Part shown: positions 49,402-56,860 of the stretch, piece by piece
Layout of the letters: each line of letters opens with the position of its first letter
How positions within the stretch are numbered: position 1 is the first letter of the stretch
Assembly (NCBI GenBank): GCA_026129545.1
Contig: JAHCHX010000007.1
Span: forward strand, 55,260-119,259
Direction of reading: 5' to 3'
DNA from: Saprospiraceae bacterium
GTDB taxonomy: Bacteria; Bacteroidota; Bacteroidia; Chitinophagales; Saprospiraceae
Length of the DNA stretch: 64,000 nucleotides
Program-made: the position numbers and the translations under genes
The notes under the pieces: model-generated
Databases searched by the model: none
Told to the model about the DNA's origin: nothing
What the model saw: only the letters and a program-made list of their open reading frames with translations

Positions 49402-49812
49402 TCAGGCACCGATCTTGGGCGGCTGCCAAATAGGAAGGTAAACGGCTTCGGGCAGGTGCTCAGCAAAGTAAAATGCCATTTTTTGCACCGAATCGTTGAA
49501 GAGAGATGCCGCGAACGTGAGCGGCGTTTCGAGCGCGGAAGCGGCGCCGGAATGACACATCAGGCCGCAACCGGGACAGTGGCAACCGCCGTTGTCGTGG
49601 TCGCAGGGGCAGTTGGCGCCGGAATGCTGATGTGTTGAATCGTCTGAGCAGGAAGCTTGCGCCTCTTCTTTGGCACAGCAGGACTTTTCGGAAGCAATCT
49701 GCTGAGTTTGTGCCGCGTTTCTGGAATGTTCGTCACCACAAGCCCAAGCACGGTTCACCGAAGCGGCGAACAGGCTGAGGAACAATAACAATGTAGCAGG
49801 ACGGAAACGCAT
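49402..49812 (-). CDS. Small secreted Cys/His-rich protein (paralogue 2)
   Basis: 136 residues from ATG 49812, with signal RFRPATLLLFLSLFAASV. Mature part: KSCCAKEEAQASC, then CPCDHDNGGCHCPGCGLMC, and the tail LPIWQPPKIGA. The CHCPGC core, C-terminal PP and size match the protein at 39484-39891. It lies between two metal-efflux groups. A soft-metal chelator or sensor is the best guess. The start is set by a TACCTTTG element only 8 bp upstream, which would give an almost leaderless transcript; the longer frame from 49860 would include that promoter. Confidence 0.65.
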   Translation of the reverse strand: MRFRPATLLLFLSLFAASVNRAWACGDEHSRNAAQTQQIASEKSCCAKEEAQASCSDDSTHQHSGANCPCDHDNGGCHCPGCGLMCHSGAASALETPLTFAASLFNDSVQKMAFYFAEHLPEAVYLPIWQPPKIGA

Positions 49813-49820
49813 AGAATGCA

Positions 49821-49828
49821 CAAAGGTA
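49821..49828 (-). promoter_or_regulatory. Bacteroidota-type -7 element before paralogue 2
   Basis: Minus-strand TACCTTTG matches TAnnTTTG. Its end is 8 bp from the ATG at 49812, so the start site of transcription would lie within a few bases of the start codon. Confidence 0.45.
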
Positions 49829-49906
49829 AAACGGCAAAACGAAGGGAAGGTTTTTTCCACCTTGTTTTAAGATTTATTGGGAATTTTATCAATTGCTCCT
49901 TTCCGC

Positions 49907-51148
49907 TTACATCTTATGCCCGGCCATCGGGTCCGACCCTTTTTTAAATACAAATTCGCTGTTCAGAAGATAAGCACCCGACACGACCACGATTTCCCCG
50001 GATTGTAATCCCTCGACGATTTCAGTATAATCTTCATTGGCAATGCCGATGCGCACCATACGGCCTTCGAAGCCTCCATTGGTATTTTTTATCCAAACAG
50101 TGGTGCCACGGCTTTCCCGTATGAGCGCGTTGGTCGGCACGGCGAGCGTTCGACGGGTTTTGCCTTTCAAGGTAATCCAGGCTTGCATGCCCGGCTGATA
50201 TTCACCACTTGGGTTGGATATTTCCACGCGGGTCAGTACGATTTTGGAAGCGGCTTCGAGGTTGGGATTGACAAAACTGACCTTACCGCTGAGGATGCGG
50301 CCGGGGAAATACGGCAAGGTGACCGATACCTCACGGCTTTGGGCAAGAAAGGGCAAATCGCTGACATACAATTGCGCTTCGGCCCAAAGCGTGCGCAGGT
50401 CGGCGAGTTTCAGCACTGTCGAACCTTCTGCCACATAACTGCCTTCGGCGGGCGGGGCTTCCATGACATACCCGGCGTAGCGGCTGTAAAACGTCACCGT
50501 GTTTTGGGGTGCGCCGGATTGTTCGATTTCCTGCAACTGTGCTTCGGTCATGCCCCAGAGCAGCAGTTTGTTGCGGGCGGCTTCCGCAATGCGGGAAAAA
50601 TCGAGGTCGGTGTTGCCGTAACGTTTTTTGTTTTGCAATGCCAGCAAATAATCCTGCTGTGCGGCAGCGAGGTTTTCGCTGTACAGTTCAAAAACGGCTT
50701 GGCCTGCCCGCACGTATTCGCCCGCGTTGCGCACGAAAAGACGTTCGAGCCTGCCGCTAAGCCTTGCGGTCACGGTATTGATGCCGTTTTGGTTTTCACG
50801 CAGCGTCGCAGCGAGGGAGATTTCTTCGCCCAGCGCTTGCAGTCGCACGGTGTCGGTCTGGATGTTGGCGAGCCGGATTTGGTCGGCGCTTAGTTTTACC
50901 TCGTTCTCTTTCTTATTGCGGGCAATTTCTACCCGAACCAAGGGCATTTTGCAGATCGGGCAAGGTCCGGGTTTTTGTTCTACGACCTGCGGATCCATGG
51001 AGCAGGTGTAATAGACGTTTTCTTCTACCGGCACTGGGGCAGGCTTGCCGCAGGCGGCGAGCAATATTGTCGCGGCGAACAGGCTACGATTACTAAACTT
51101 TAAAAGTTTAGTAATCGTCTTCGCCATAGTTATTTTCAAAATATTCAT
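49907..51148 (-). CDS. RND efflux adaptor with heavy-metal-binding domain (second of a tandem pair)
   Basis: 413 residues (406 if ATG 51127 is used), lipoprotein signal ending ILLAAC. A metal-binding domain follows (YYTCSMDPQVVEQKPGPCPI, CKMPL), then a CusB-like membrane-fusion protein: VTARLSGRLERLFVRNAGEY, coiled coil, YSRYAGYVMEAPPAEGSYVA, VSVTLPYFPGRILSGKVSFV. It starts 6 bp after another adaptor gene, in the operon of the split CusA pump and TolC protein. Its first codons contain a perfect 16-bp-arm palindrome (51086-51118). Having two adaptors may let the pump use a mixed complex or two outer partners. Confidence 0.85.
   Translation of the reverse strand: MNILKITMAKTITKLLKFSNRSLFAATILLAACGKPAPVPVEENVYYTCSMDPQVVEQKPGPCPICKMPLVRVEIARNKKENEVKLSADQIRLANIQTDTVRLQALGEEISLAATLRENQNGINTVTARLSGRLERLFVRNAGEYVRAGQAVFELYSENLAAAQQDYLLALQNKKRYGNTDLDFSRIAEAARNKLLLWGMTEAQLQEIEQSGAPQNTVTFYSRYAGYVMEAPPAEGSYVAEGSTVLKLADLRTLWAEAQLYVSDLPFLAQSREVSVTLPYFPGRILSGKVSFVNPNLEAASKIVLTRVEISNPSGEYQPGMQAWITLKGKTRRTLAVPTNALIRESRGTTVWIKNTNGGFEGRMVRIGIANEDYTEIVEGLQSGEIVVVSGAYLLNSEFVFKKGSDPMAGHKM
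51086..51118. repeat. 33-nt perfect palindrome in the start of an adaptor gene
   Basis: Arms ACGATTACTAAACTTT and AAAGTTTAGTAATCGT surround a single A. It covers codons for ITKLLKFSNRS just after the start, a place where a hairpin would affect translation, and is AT-rich in GC-rich surroundings. Confidence 0.6.
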
Positions 51149-51154
51149 TGTCAG

Positions 51155-52489
51155 TTATTTTGCTTTGACAAAACTCTCGCTGTCCATCAGCAATTGCGCG
51201 TTTTCAGCGATTACATCGTCGGGTGAAAGTCCCGCCGTCACTTCCAGCATTTGGCCGGAGCGGTGACCTGTACTGATTTTCTGCGACCGAAAGCCTTCCG
51301 CTGTTTTTATAAAAGCAATTTTTTTTCTCCCCAGATCAATGGCCGCCGATGCAGGAATCCAGAGGGCGGAGCGGCTTCCCGCCTGTACGCTGGCGGTGAG
51401 CAAAGTGCCGGGTTTGAGCCTCTCGCCGGGATTTGGAAGATACACCCGAACACGGAGATTTTTGCCTCCGGAGCCATACAACGGTTCGATGTAGTTGATT
51501 TTCCCCCGGAGCGGTTCGGCAAACGATTCGATGTGCAATTCGACCGCCTGGCCGACCTTCAACGACTGCACAGCGGAGGGGTAAAATTCGAGTATCGCCC
51601 ACACGGTCGCCAGACTTTGCAAGCCGAAAAGCCGCTGACCGGGTTGGACGTACATACCTTCTTTCAGGGAAAGTTCGGCGGAAGTAGCGGTGGAGGGCGG
51701 CGGAGGGGAGGGGTTTTGTGCAGAATTATCATCGTCCATGCCACCGCCGGGTATAGTTCCGGCCGAGCCTAAACCTGAGTTTTCAACAAGCAAACCGGCG
51801 TAAGGGCTGAACACCGGCAATGAAAGGAGCGGTTTGCGGCTGGCTTCCACGTCGCTGATTTGTTTGTCGGTCAGGCCAAGCAGGGAAAGGCGGCGGCGGG
51901 CATTTTCGAGCAGGGTCGCGTTGTCCGGGTCATTTTCTTTCAAAAAAATCAATTCCTGTTGTGCGGTGGCAATGTCGGGGCTGTAAATGTCGAGCAGTCG
52001 CTGTCCTTTTTGCACGGGCTGAAAAGGGTAGCGAACATACAGCCGCTCGATACGCCCTCCGTAACGCGCCGATACCGCGTTGAGCTTTTGGGCATCGTAG
52101 GCCAGGTAACCGGGCGCTTCGATGCTTATGGACAAAGATTTTTGTTCCGGGCGGATGGTCGCGGTGGCGCTTAATACATATTCGTAGGTAGGCTTCAAGA
52201 GGATGCCAATACTGTCCGGCCCGGCAGCGTGAGCGGTATGGTCATCTACTTTTTTGACCAGATCCATACCGCAAATAGGGCAACTACCCGGTGCGTCGCG
52301 CAGGATTTCTGGGTGCATCGGGCAGGTGTACACGGCCTTTTCTTCGGCATTGTGGCTTTCGTGCCCGGTCTTTACTTCCGGGATGTGGCCTTCATGTCCG
52401 GCGTTTTTTTGTCGGCAGGCCGCAGTCGTCAAGGCAAGCACGAGCAGTCCAAGGGTTATCAGTTTACCGTTGTTCCAGTTCTTTTTCAT
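51155..52489 (-). CDS. RND efflux adaptor with heavy-metal-binding domain (first of a tandem pair)
   Basis: 444 residues, lipoprotein signal ending LTTAAC. After His-rich stretches (GHEGHIPEVKTGHESHNAEE) comes the heavy-metal-binding domain YTCPMHPEILRDAPGSCPIC, GMDL. The CusB-like body has VSARYGGRIERLYVRYPFQP, helical hairpin, FSPYAGLLVENSGLGSAGTI and a Pro/Ser-rich insertion (NPSPPPPSTATS). It overlaps the TolC-type gene upstream by 26 bp. With Met/His-rich metal sites it probably transfers Cu(I) or Ag(I) to the pump. Confidence 0.87.
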   Translation of the reverse strand: MKKNWNNGKLITLGLLVLALTTAACRQKNAGHEGHIPEVKTGHESHNAEEKAVYTCPMHPEILRDAPGSCPICGMDLVKKVDDHTAHAAGPDSIGILLKPTYEYVLSATATIRPEQKSLSISIEAPGYLAYDAQKLNAVSARYGGRIERLYVRYPFQPVQKGQRLLDIYSPDIATAQQELIFLKENDPDNATLLENARRRLSLLGLTDKQISDVEASRKPLLSLPVFSPYAGLLVENSGLGSAGTIPGGGMDDDNSAQNPSPPPPSTATSAELSLKEGMYVQPGQRLFGLQSLATVWAILEFYPSAVQSLKVGQAVELHIESFAEPLRGKINYIEPLYGSGGKNLRVRVYLPNPGERLKPGTLLTASVQAGSRSALWIPASAAIDLGRKKIAFIKTAEGFRSQKISTGHRSGQMLEVTAGLSPDDVIAENAQLLMDSESFVKAK

Positions 52490-53699
52490 AGTCGGTGCGG
52501 GCTTGCAGGAGTTGTTGCAGGAGGTCGAGTTGGCTGAGGCGGCTCATTTTGAGTTCCAGCCAGGCATCGAGGGTCATAAAAAGTTCGTCGGTGTTTTGTT
52601 CCCAGGCGAGCAGGGTACTCTGGAAGCGTTTGCGTTGGTTGGGGATGATGTCGCGCTCGTAGCGGTCTATTTGTTCTTGCAGCGTCTGCATCATCACGAG
52701 GCGGTCGGCGAGATTGCCCCGGATTTGATTAACGAAGTCGGCTTTTTGCCATTCGAAGGCTTCAAGCCGATAATCAATTCCTTCGATGCGGGCTTTGACA
52801 TCTTTGTTTGCCCAGGGAGCAATCGGCACAGTGACCATGCCCATCAGTGTAAATTGCCAGGGCGTTCCGCCAAAAGCGAACATGTGATCGTAGCGCAGGC
52901 CGTATTCGGGTTTCAGTTTTGAACGTTGCCATTCCTGTTCGAGCCGGGCGATGCGAAGGCTTTGTTCGATGGCGCGAAAATCGCTGCGGGCGGCGATCCG
53001 CGAAGTATCGGGCAACACGGGAATCGGCGGCAATCGCCAACCGGCGGTGTCAATCTCGAAACCGGTCGCGGGGTCACGTTGCATCAGGGCGTTCAGCATG
53101 GCGCGTTGCTGGCGGATTTCACCCGCGTACATAGCCTGCATCCGTTCGAGGTCGGCCAATTCGGTTTGGGCTTTATAAACGCTGCCGAGTTTTTCGCGGT
53201 TGTACTGGAATCGCTGTTCGGCGCTTTCGATGAGCAGGCGTAGGGCGGTTTTGCTCTCTTCGAGGACGGCAATTTTCTTTTCCAACACTAACCAATTGTA
53301 ATAGGCGGTTTTTGCCTCGGCAAACAACATATTTCGCATCACCCCCCGCTCGGCCACTTCCATGCCCGACATAGCGTACATGTAGCGTTGTTCGGCTTTT
53401 TGCATACGGCGGTTGGGGAACATCTGTTCGCCGGTAACCATAAATGAACCCATGCCTTCGCTCCACCTCGCCGTATTGTACGGGGTCATAAAAAAGCCGC
53501 CGCCGACCTGGGGCGGGGGCATGGTGATGGTGCCTTTTGCGTAAGTGTCGAGTTCGCGGACGCGCGCATCGGCGCCTTGCAGGCGCGGGTGTGCAGTCTC
53601 GATGCGGGTCAGGATGCTATCGAGGGAGAGCGGGGTTTGCCCGCCGGATTCGAAGGCTGCAAGCAGCAGCAGGATGATAATTTTGAATCTGTTCTTCAT
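52464..53699 (-). CDS. TolC-family outer-membrane protein of the Cus-type operon
   Basis: 411 residues, signal peptide (IIILLLLAAFESGGQ). Outer-membrane factor features: LSLDSILTRIETAHPRLQGA, a Met-rich region (SEGMGSFMVTGEQMFPNRRM, YMYAMSGMEVAERG) and long helices. The methionine content fits Cu/Ag export. The gene begins 1 bp after the stop of the pump's C-terminal half and overlaps the next adaptor, so it is translated in the same operon. Confidence 0.85.
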   Translation of the reverse strand: MKNRFKIIILLLLAAFESGGQTPLSLDSILTRIETAHPRLQGADARVRELDTYAKGTITMPPPQVGGGFFMTPYNTARWSEGMGSFMVTGEQMFPNRRMQKAEQRYMYAMSGMEVAERGVMRNMLFAEAKTAYYNWLVLEKKIAVLEESKTALRLLIESAEQRFQYNREKLGSVYKAQTELADLERMQAMYAGEIRQQRAMLNALMQRDPATGFEIDTAGWRLPPIPVLPDTSRIAARSDFRAIEQSLRIARLEQEWQRSKLKPEYGLRYDHMFAFGGTPWQFTLMGMVTVPIAPWANKDVKARIEGIDYRLEAFEWQKADFVNQIRGNLADRLVMMQTLQEQIDRYERDIIPNQRKRFQSTLLAWEQNTDELFMTLDAWLELKMSRLSQLDLLQQLLQARTDYEKELEQR

Positions 53700-53700
53700 C

Positions 53701-55611
53701 TCAATCGTTGAATTGAACGAGTTTCAGCGTTCCGGTTTTTCTCAATTCGTATTCCCTTACGATGGCGAACAGCACCGGCAGCACAATCAGCACGAAAAGC
53801 GTGGAGGTAATCAGGCCGAACACGAAGGGAATGACGATGGGTTTCATTACATCGCTGCCGGTCCCCGTAGCGAGCAGTACCGGCAGCAAACCCAAAATAT
53901 CCACCATGACGGTCATTAATTTGGGGCGTAAACGAAGCACAGCCCCGTCGTAAATAGCGTCTTCGACATCCTGATTGGTGATGGATTTGTTTTCTGCTTT
54001 CAGTTTGGATGATTTGTCGTACAGTGAGTTGTTCATGTACACGAGCATCAGGATACCCGTTTCCACGGCCACGCCAAACAGTGCAATAAACCCGACGGCC
54101 ACCGCGACCGAAAAATTGACATCAAAAAAATGAAGGGAATACGCGCCGCCGACGAGCGCAACGGGAATACCGGTGAGCACGATCAGCGTTTCGCGGAAAG
54201 AATTGAAAGTGAAATACAGGATCATCATAATGATGACAAGCACAATCGGCATGATGATTCTCAGACGCTCGTTCGCGCGCACCTGGTTTTCGTATTGGCC
54301 GCTCCATTCTAAGAAATACCCTTTCGGTAGTTTTTGTACACCTTCTTCCAATTTCTTTTTTGCATCAGCCACCGTGCTTCCCAAATCGCGGTCGCGCACA
54401 TTGAACAACAGCGTTCCGCGCAGCAGGGCGTTTTCGGAATTTATCATCGGCGGTCCGTCTGAAACACTCACATCGGCCACTGCTGAAAGTGGAATAGGGC
54501 CATACTCCATCGTTTGCATTTGCAGCCGTTTCAGTTTTTCGATTTTATCCCTGAAATCCTGCGCGAAGCGGACGTTAACGGAAAAACGTTGCCGTCCTTC
54601 TATCGTGGTCGTCACGTTCATGCCGCCCAAAGCGGTTTCGATGAACATATTCACGTCATCCACCGTAAGCCCGTATCGCCCAATTTCGTCTTTTCGGATT
54701 TTTATGTCAACGTACATGCCGCCGGTAATCGGTTCTGCGTACAAATCCTTCACGCCGTCCACGCTCTGCAATTCTATCCTGAACTGCTGCGCCAGTTTGT
54801 TGATGGTATCGAGGTTCTGCCCGTAGATTTTTACCCCCACATCCGTCCTGATCCCGGTGGAGAGCATATTGATGCGGTTGATGATGGGCTGCGTCCAGCC
54901 GTTTACCACGCCGGGGATTTGCAGTTTGGCGTTGAGCTGGTCAATGATGTCGTTTTTCGTCATGCCCTCGCGCCACTGCGATTGCGGTTTGAGCAAAATA
55001 ATCGTTTCAATCATGCTCACCGGGGCGTTGTCGGTGGCAGAATTTGCTCTGCCTGCTTTACCCAGCACATTCTCTACCTCGGGAAAATCCTTGATGATTT
55101 TGTCCTGCACCTGCATGATTCGTTTGATTTCGGAGTTGGAAACGCTCGGCAGTGTGACCGGCATAAACAAAAGTGAACCTTCATCGAGCGGGGGCATAAA
55201 CTCCGTACCGAGATTCAGTACCAGCGGAATACTGCCCAGCACAAGTGCCAGGCTCAACGCAATGGTTGTTTTTTTCCACCGCATACACCAAAGAATAGCG
55301 GGCGAATACATCCATTTGAAGAAACGGGAAACGGGGTGTTTGCTTTCCGGGCGCACAGTTCCTTTCAAAAGCATGACCATCAACACCGGAACGAGGAACA
55401 CCACGACAAAGGCGGAACCAATCATGGCAAACGTCTTCGTCCATACGAGCGGGGAAAACAGTTTGTGTTCCTGCCCGGTAAGGAACAAAATCGGACTGAA
55501 CGACACCAGCGTGATAAGGATGGAACTCACGATGGCGCCACCAATCAGTTTGGATGATTTTTCAATCCGCGCTTCTCTTTCTTCGTTACTGAGCATATTA
55601 TTCTGTTTCAT
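53701..55611 (-). CDS. CusA-type RND pump, C-terminal half (separate reading frame)
   Basis: 636 residues starting MKQNNMLSNEEREARIEKSS. It continues where the N-terminal half stops: TM5 (LIGGAIVSSILITLVSFSPI), EFMPPLDEGSLLFMPVTLPS, GKAGRANSATDNAPVSMIET and VAVETGILMLVYMNNSLYDK. The porter residues fit the CusA (Cu/Ag) group. The start overlaps the end of the N-terminal half by 14 bp in a different frame. The break lies in the cytoplasmic loop between TM4 and TM5, so two polypeptides could assemble; a sequencing error or natural frameshift is the alternative. Confidence 0.85.
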   Translation of the reverse strand: MKQNNMLSNEEREARIEKSSKLIGGAIVSSILITLVSFSPILFLTGQEHKLFSPLVWTKTFAMIGSAFVVVFLVPVLMVMLLKGTVRPESKHPVSRFFKWMYSPAILWCMRWKKTTIALSLALVLGSIPLVLNLGTEFMPPLDEGSLLFMPVTLPSVSNSEIKRIMQVQDKIIKDFPEVENVLGKAGRANSATDNAPVSMIETIILLKPQSQWREGMTKNDIIDQLNAKLQIPGVVNGWTQPIINRINMLSTGIRTDVGVKIYGQNLDTINKLAQQFRIELQSVDGVKDLYAEPITGGMYVDIKIRKDEIGRYGLTVDDVNMFIETALGGMNVTTTIEGRQRFSVNVRFAQDFRDKIEKLKRLQMQTMEYGPIPLSAVADVSVSDGPPMINSENALLRGTLLFNVRDRDLGSTVADAKKKLEEGVQKLPKGYFLEWSGQYENQVRANERLRIIMPIVLVIIMMILYFTFNSFRETLIVLTGIPVALVGGAYSLHFFDVNFSVAVAVGFIALFGVAVETGILMLVYMNNSLYDKSSKLKAENKSITNQDVEDAIYDGAVLRLRPKLMTVMVDILGLLPVLLATGTGSDVMKPIVIPFVFGLITSTLFVLIVLPVLFAIVREYELRKTGTLKLVQFND

Positions 55612-56860
55612 TTACAAGAGATTTCATTGCGTTTTCAACCATTACAATACCGGCATCTACCAAATCGCCCACTGCCAGCGCGATGCCTGCCAGCGACATG
55701 ATATTGGAAGTAATACCAAACCAACTCATCATGATGAAGGAAATAAGCACCGACATTGGGATGGTTATGACCACAATCAGGGTACTTCGCACGTGCAGCA
55801 GAAAAATAAAAAGCACGATACACACCACGACGATTTCCTCGATGACGGCCTCTTTCAACGTGGCGATGACGGCCTCGATCAAATCGGAGCGGTCGTAAGC
55901 CATTTTGAATTTTACGCCCGGCGGAAGGCCCTTTTCCACATCGTTTAGTTTTTCTTTCACCCGGTCAATCACATCCTTCGCGTTTTCACCGTAGCGCATC
56001 ACGACGATACCGCCTACCTTTTCGCCTTCTCCGTTTTCTTCCACAATGCCGAGGCGGAGTTCGCCGCCCATTTGTACCGCTGCCACGTCGCGTACTTTTA
56101 TAGGAATTGAATTGAGGGTTTTCAGGGTGATGTTTTCTATTTCCCGGATGTCTTTGATATAGCCCAATCCCCGGATGATGTAGCCGATGTCCGACTGCTC
56201 GAACTTCCGACCGCCCACATCGTTGTTGTTCGCTTTTATTTTTTCGGCGACATCCATGATGGGAATGTCGTAATAATTAAGTTTCAGAGGGTCCACGACT
56301 ACCTGGTACTGCTTTTGAAATCCACCGAAGGAGGCCACTTCGCTCACTCCTTTCACCGTTTGCAGGGCGAAACGGATGTACCAATCCTGCAAGGCTCGCA
56401 ACTCGCCCAAGTCATAGCCCGGTGCATCCAGGGTGTACCAGTAAACATGCCCCAACCCTGTCCCGTCGGGGCCGAGCGTAGGGACAATTCCTTCGGGGAG
56501 CAGCCGCTGCGCGTAATTCAGGCGTTCCAGCACCCGCGTCCGTGCCCAATAGATCTCCACGTCGTCTTCAAAAACCACGAACACAAAACTCATCCCGAAC
56601 ATGCTGTTGGCACGGATATTTTTTACTTTCGGAATGCCCTGCAAATTGCTTACGAGCGGATAGGTGACCTGGTCCTCCATGATCTGCGGGCTGCGCCCCA
56701 TCCATTCGGTAAAAATGATGACCTGGTTTTCCGACAAATCGGGAATGGCATCCACGGGCGTGTTCTTCACCGCGTAAATGCCATAGGCGGTAACCGCCGC
56801 AGCAATCAGCAAAACGATGATGCGGTTTTTTAAAGACCAGGTGATAAGAGCATCAATCAT
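55598..56860 (-). CDS. CusA-type RND pump, N-terminal half
   Basis: 420 residues beginning IDALITWSLKNRIIVLLIAA; TPVDAIPDLSENQVIIFTEW, TYPLVSNLQGIPKVKNIRAN, GLGHVYWYTLDAPGYDLGEL and VGDLVDAGIVMVENAMKSLV identify the first porter half and TM1-4. It stops shortly after TM4 at VNETE, where the next frame begins. A full pump has about 1040 residues, matching the sum of both halves. Its start overlaps the stop of the upstream P-type ATPase gene by 4 bp. Confidence 0.85.
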   Translation of the reverse strand: MIDALITWSLKNRIIVLLIAAAVTAYGIYAVKNTPVDAIPDLSENQVIIFTEWMGRSPQIMEDQVTYPLVSNLQGIPKVKNIRANSMFGMSFVFVVFEDDVEIYWARTRVLERLNYAQRLLPEGIVPTLGPDGTGLGHVYWYTLDAPGYDLGELRALQDWYIRFALQTVKGVSEVASFGGFQKQYQVVVDPLKLNYYDIPIMDVAEKIKANNNDVGGRKFEQSDIGYIIRGLGYIKDIREIENITLKTLNSIPIKVRDVAAVQMGGELRLGIVEENGEGEKVGGIVVMRYGENAKDVIDRVKEKLNDVEKGLPPGVKFKMAYDRSDLIEAVIATLKEAVIEEIVVVCIVLFIFLLHVRSTLIVVITIPMSVLISFIMMSWFGITSNIMSLAGIALAVGDLVDAGIVMVENAMKSLVNETE

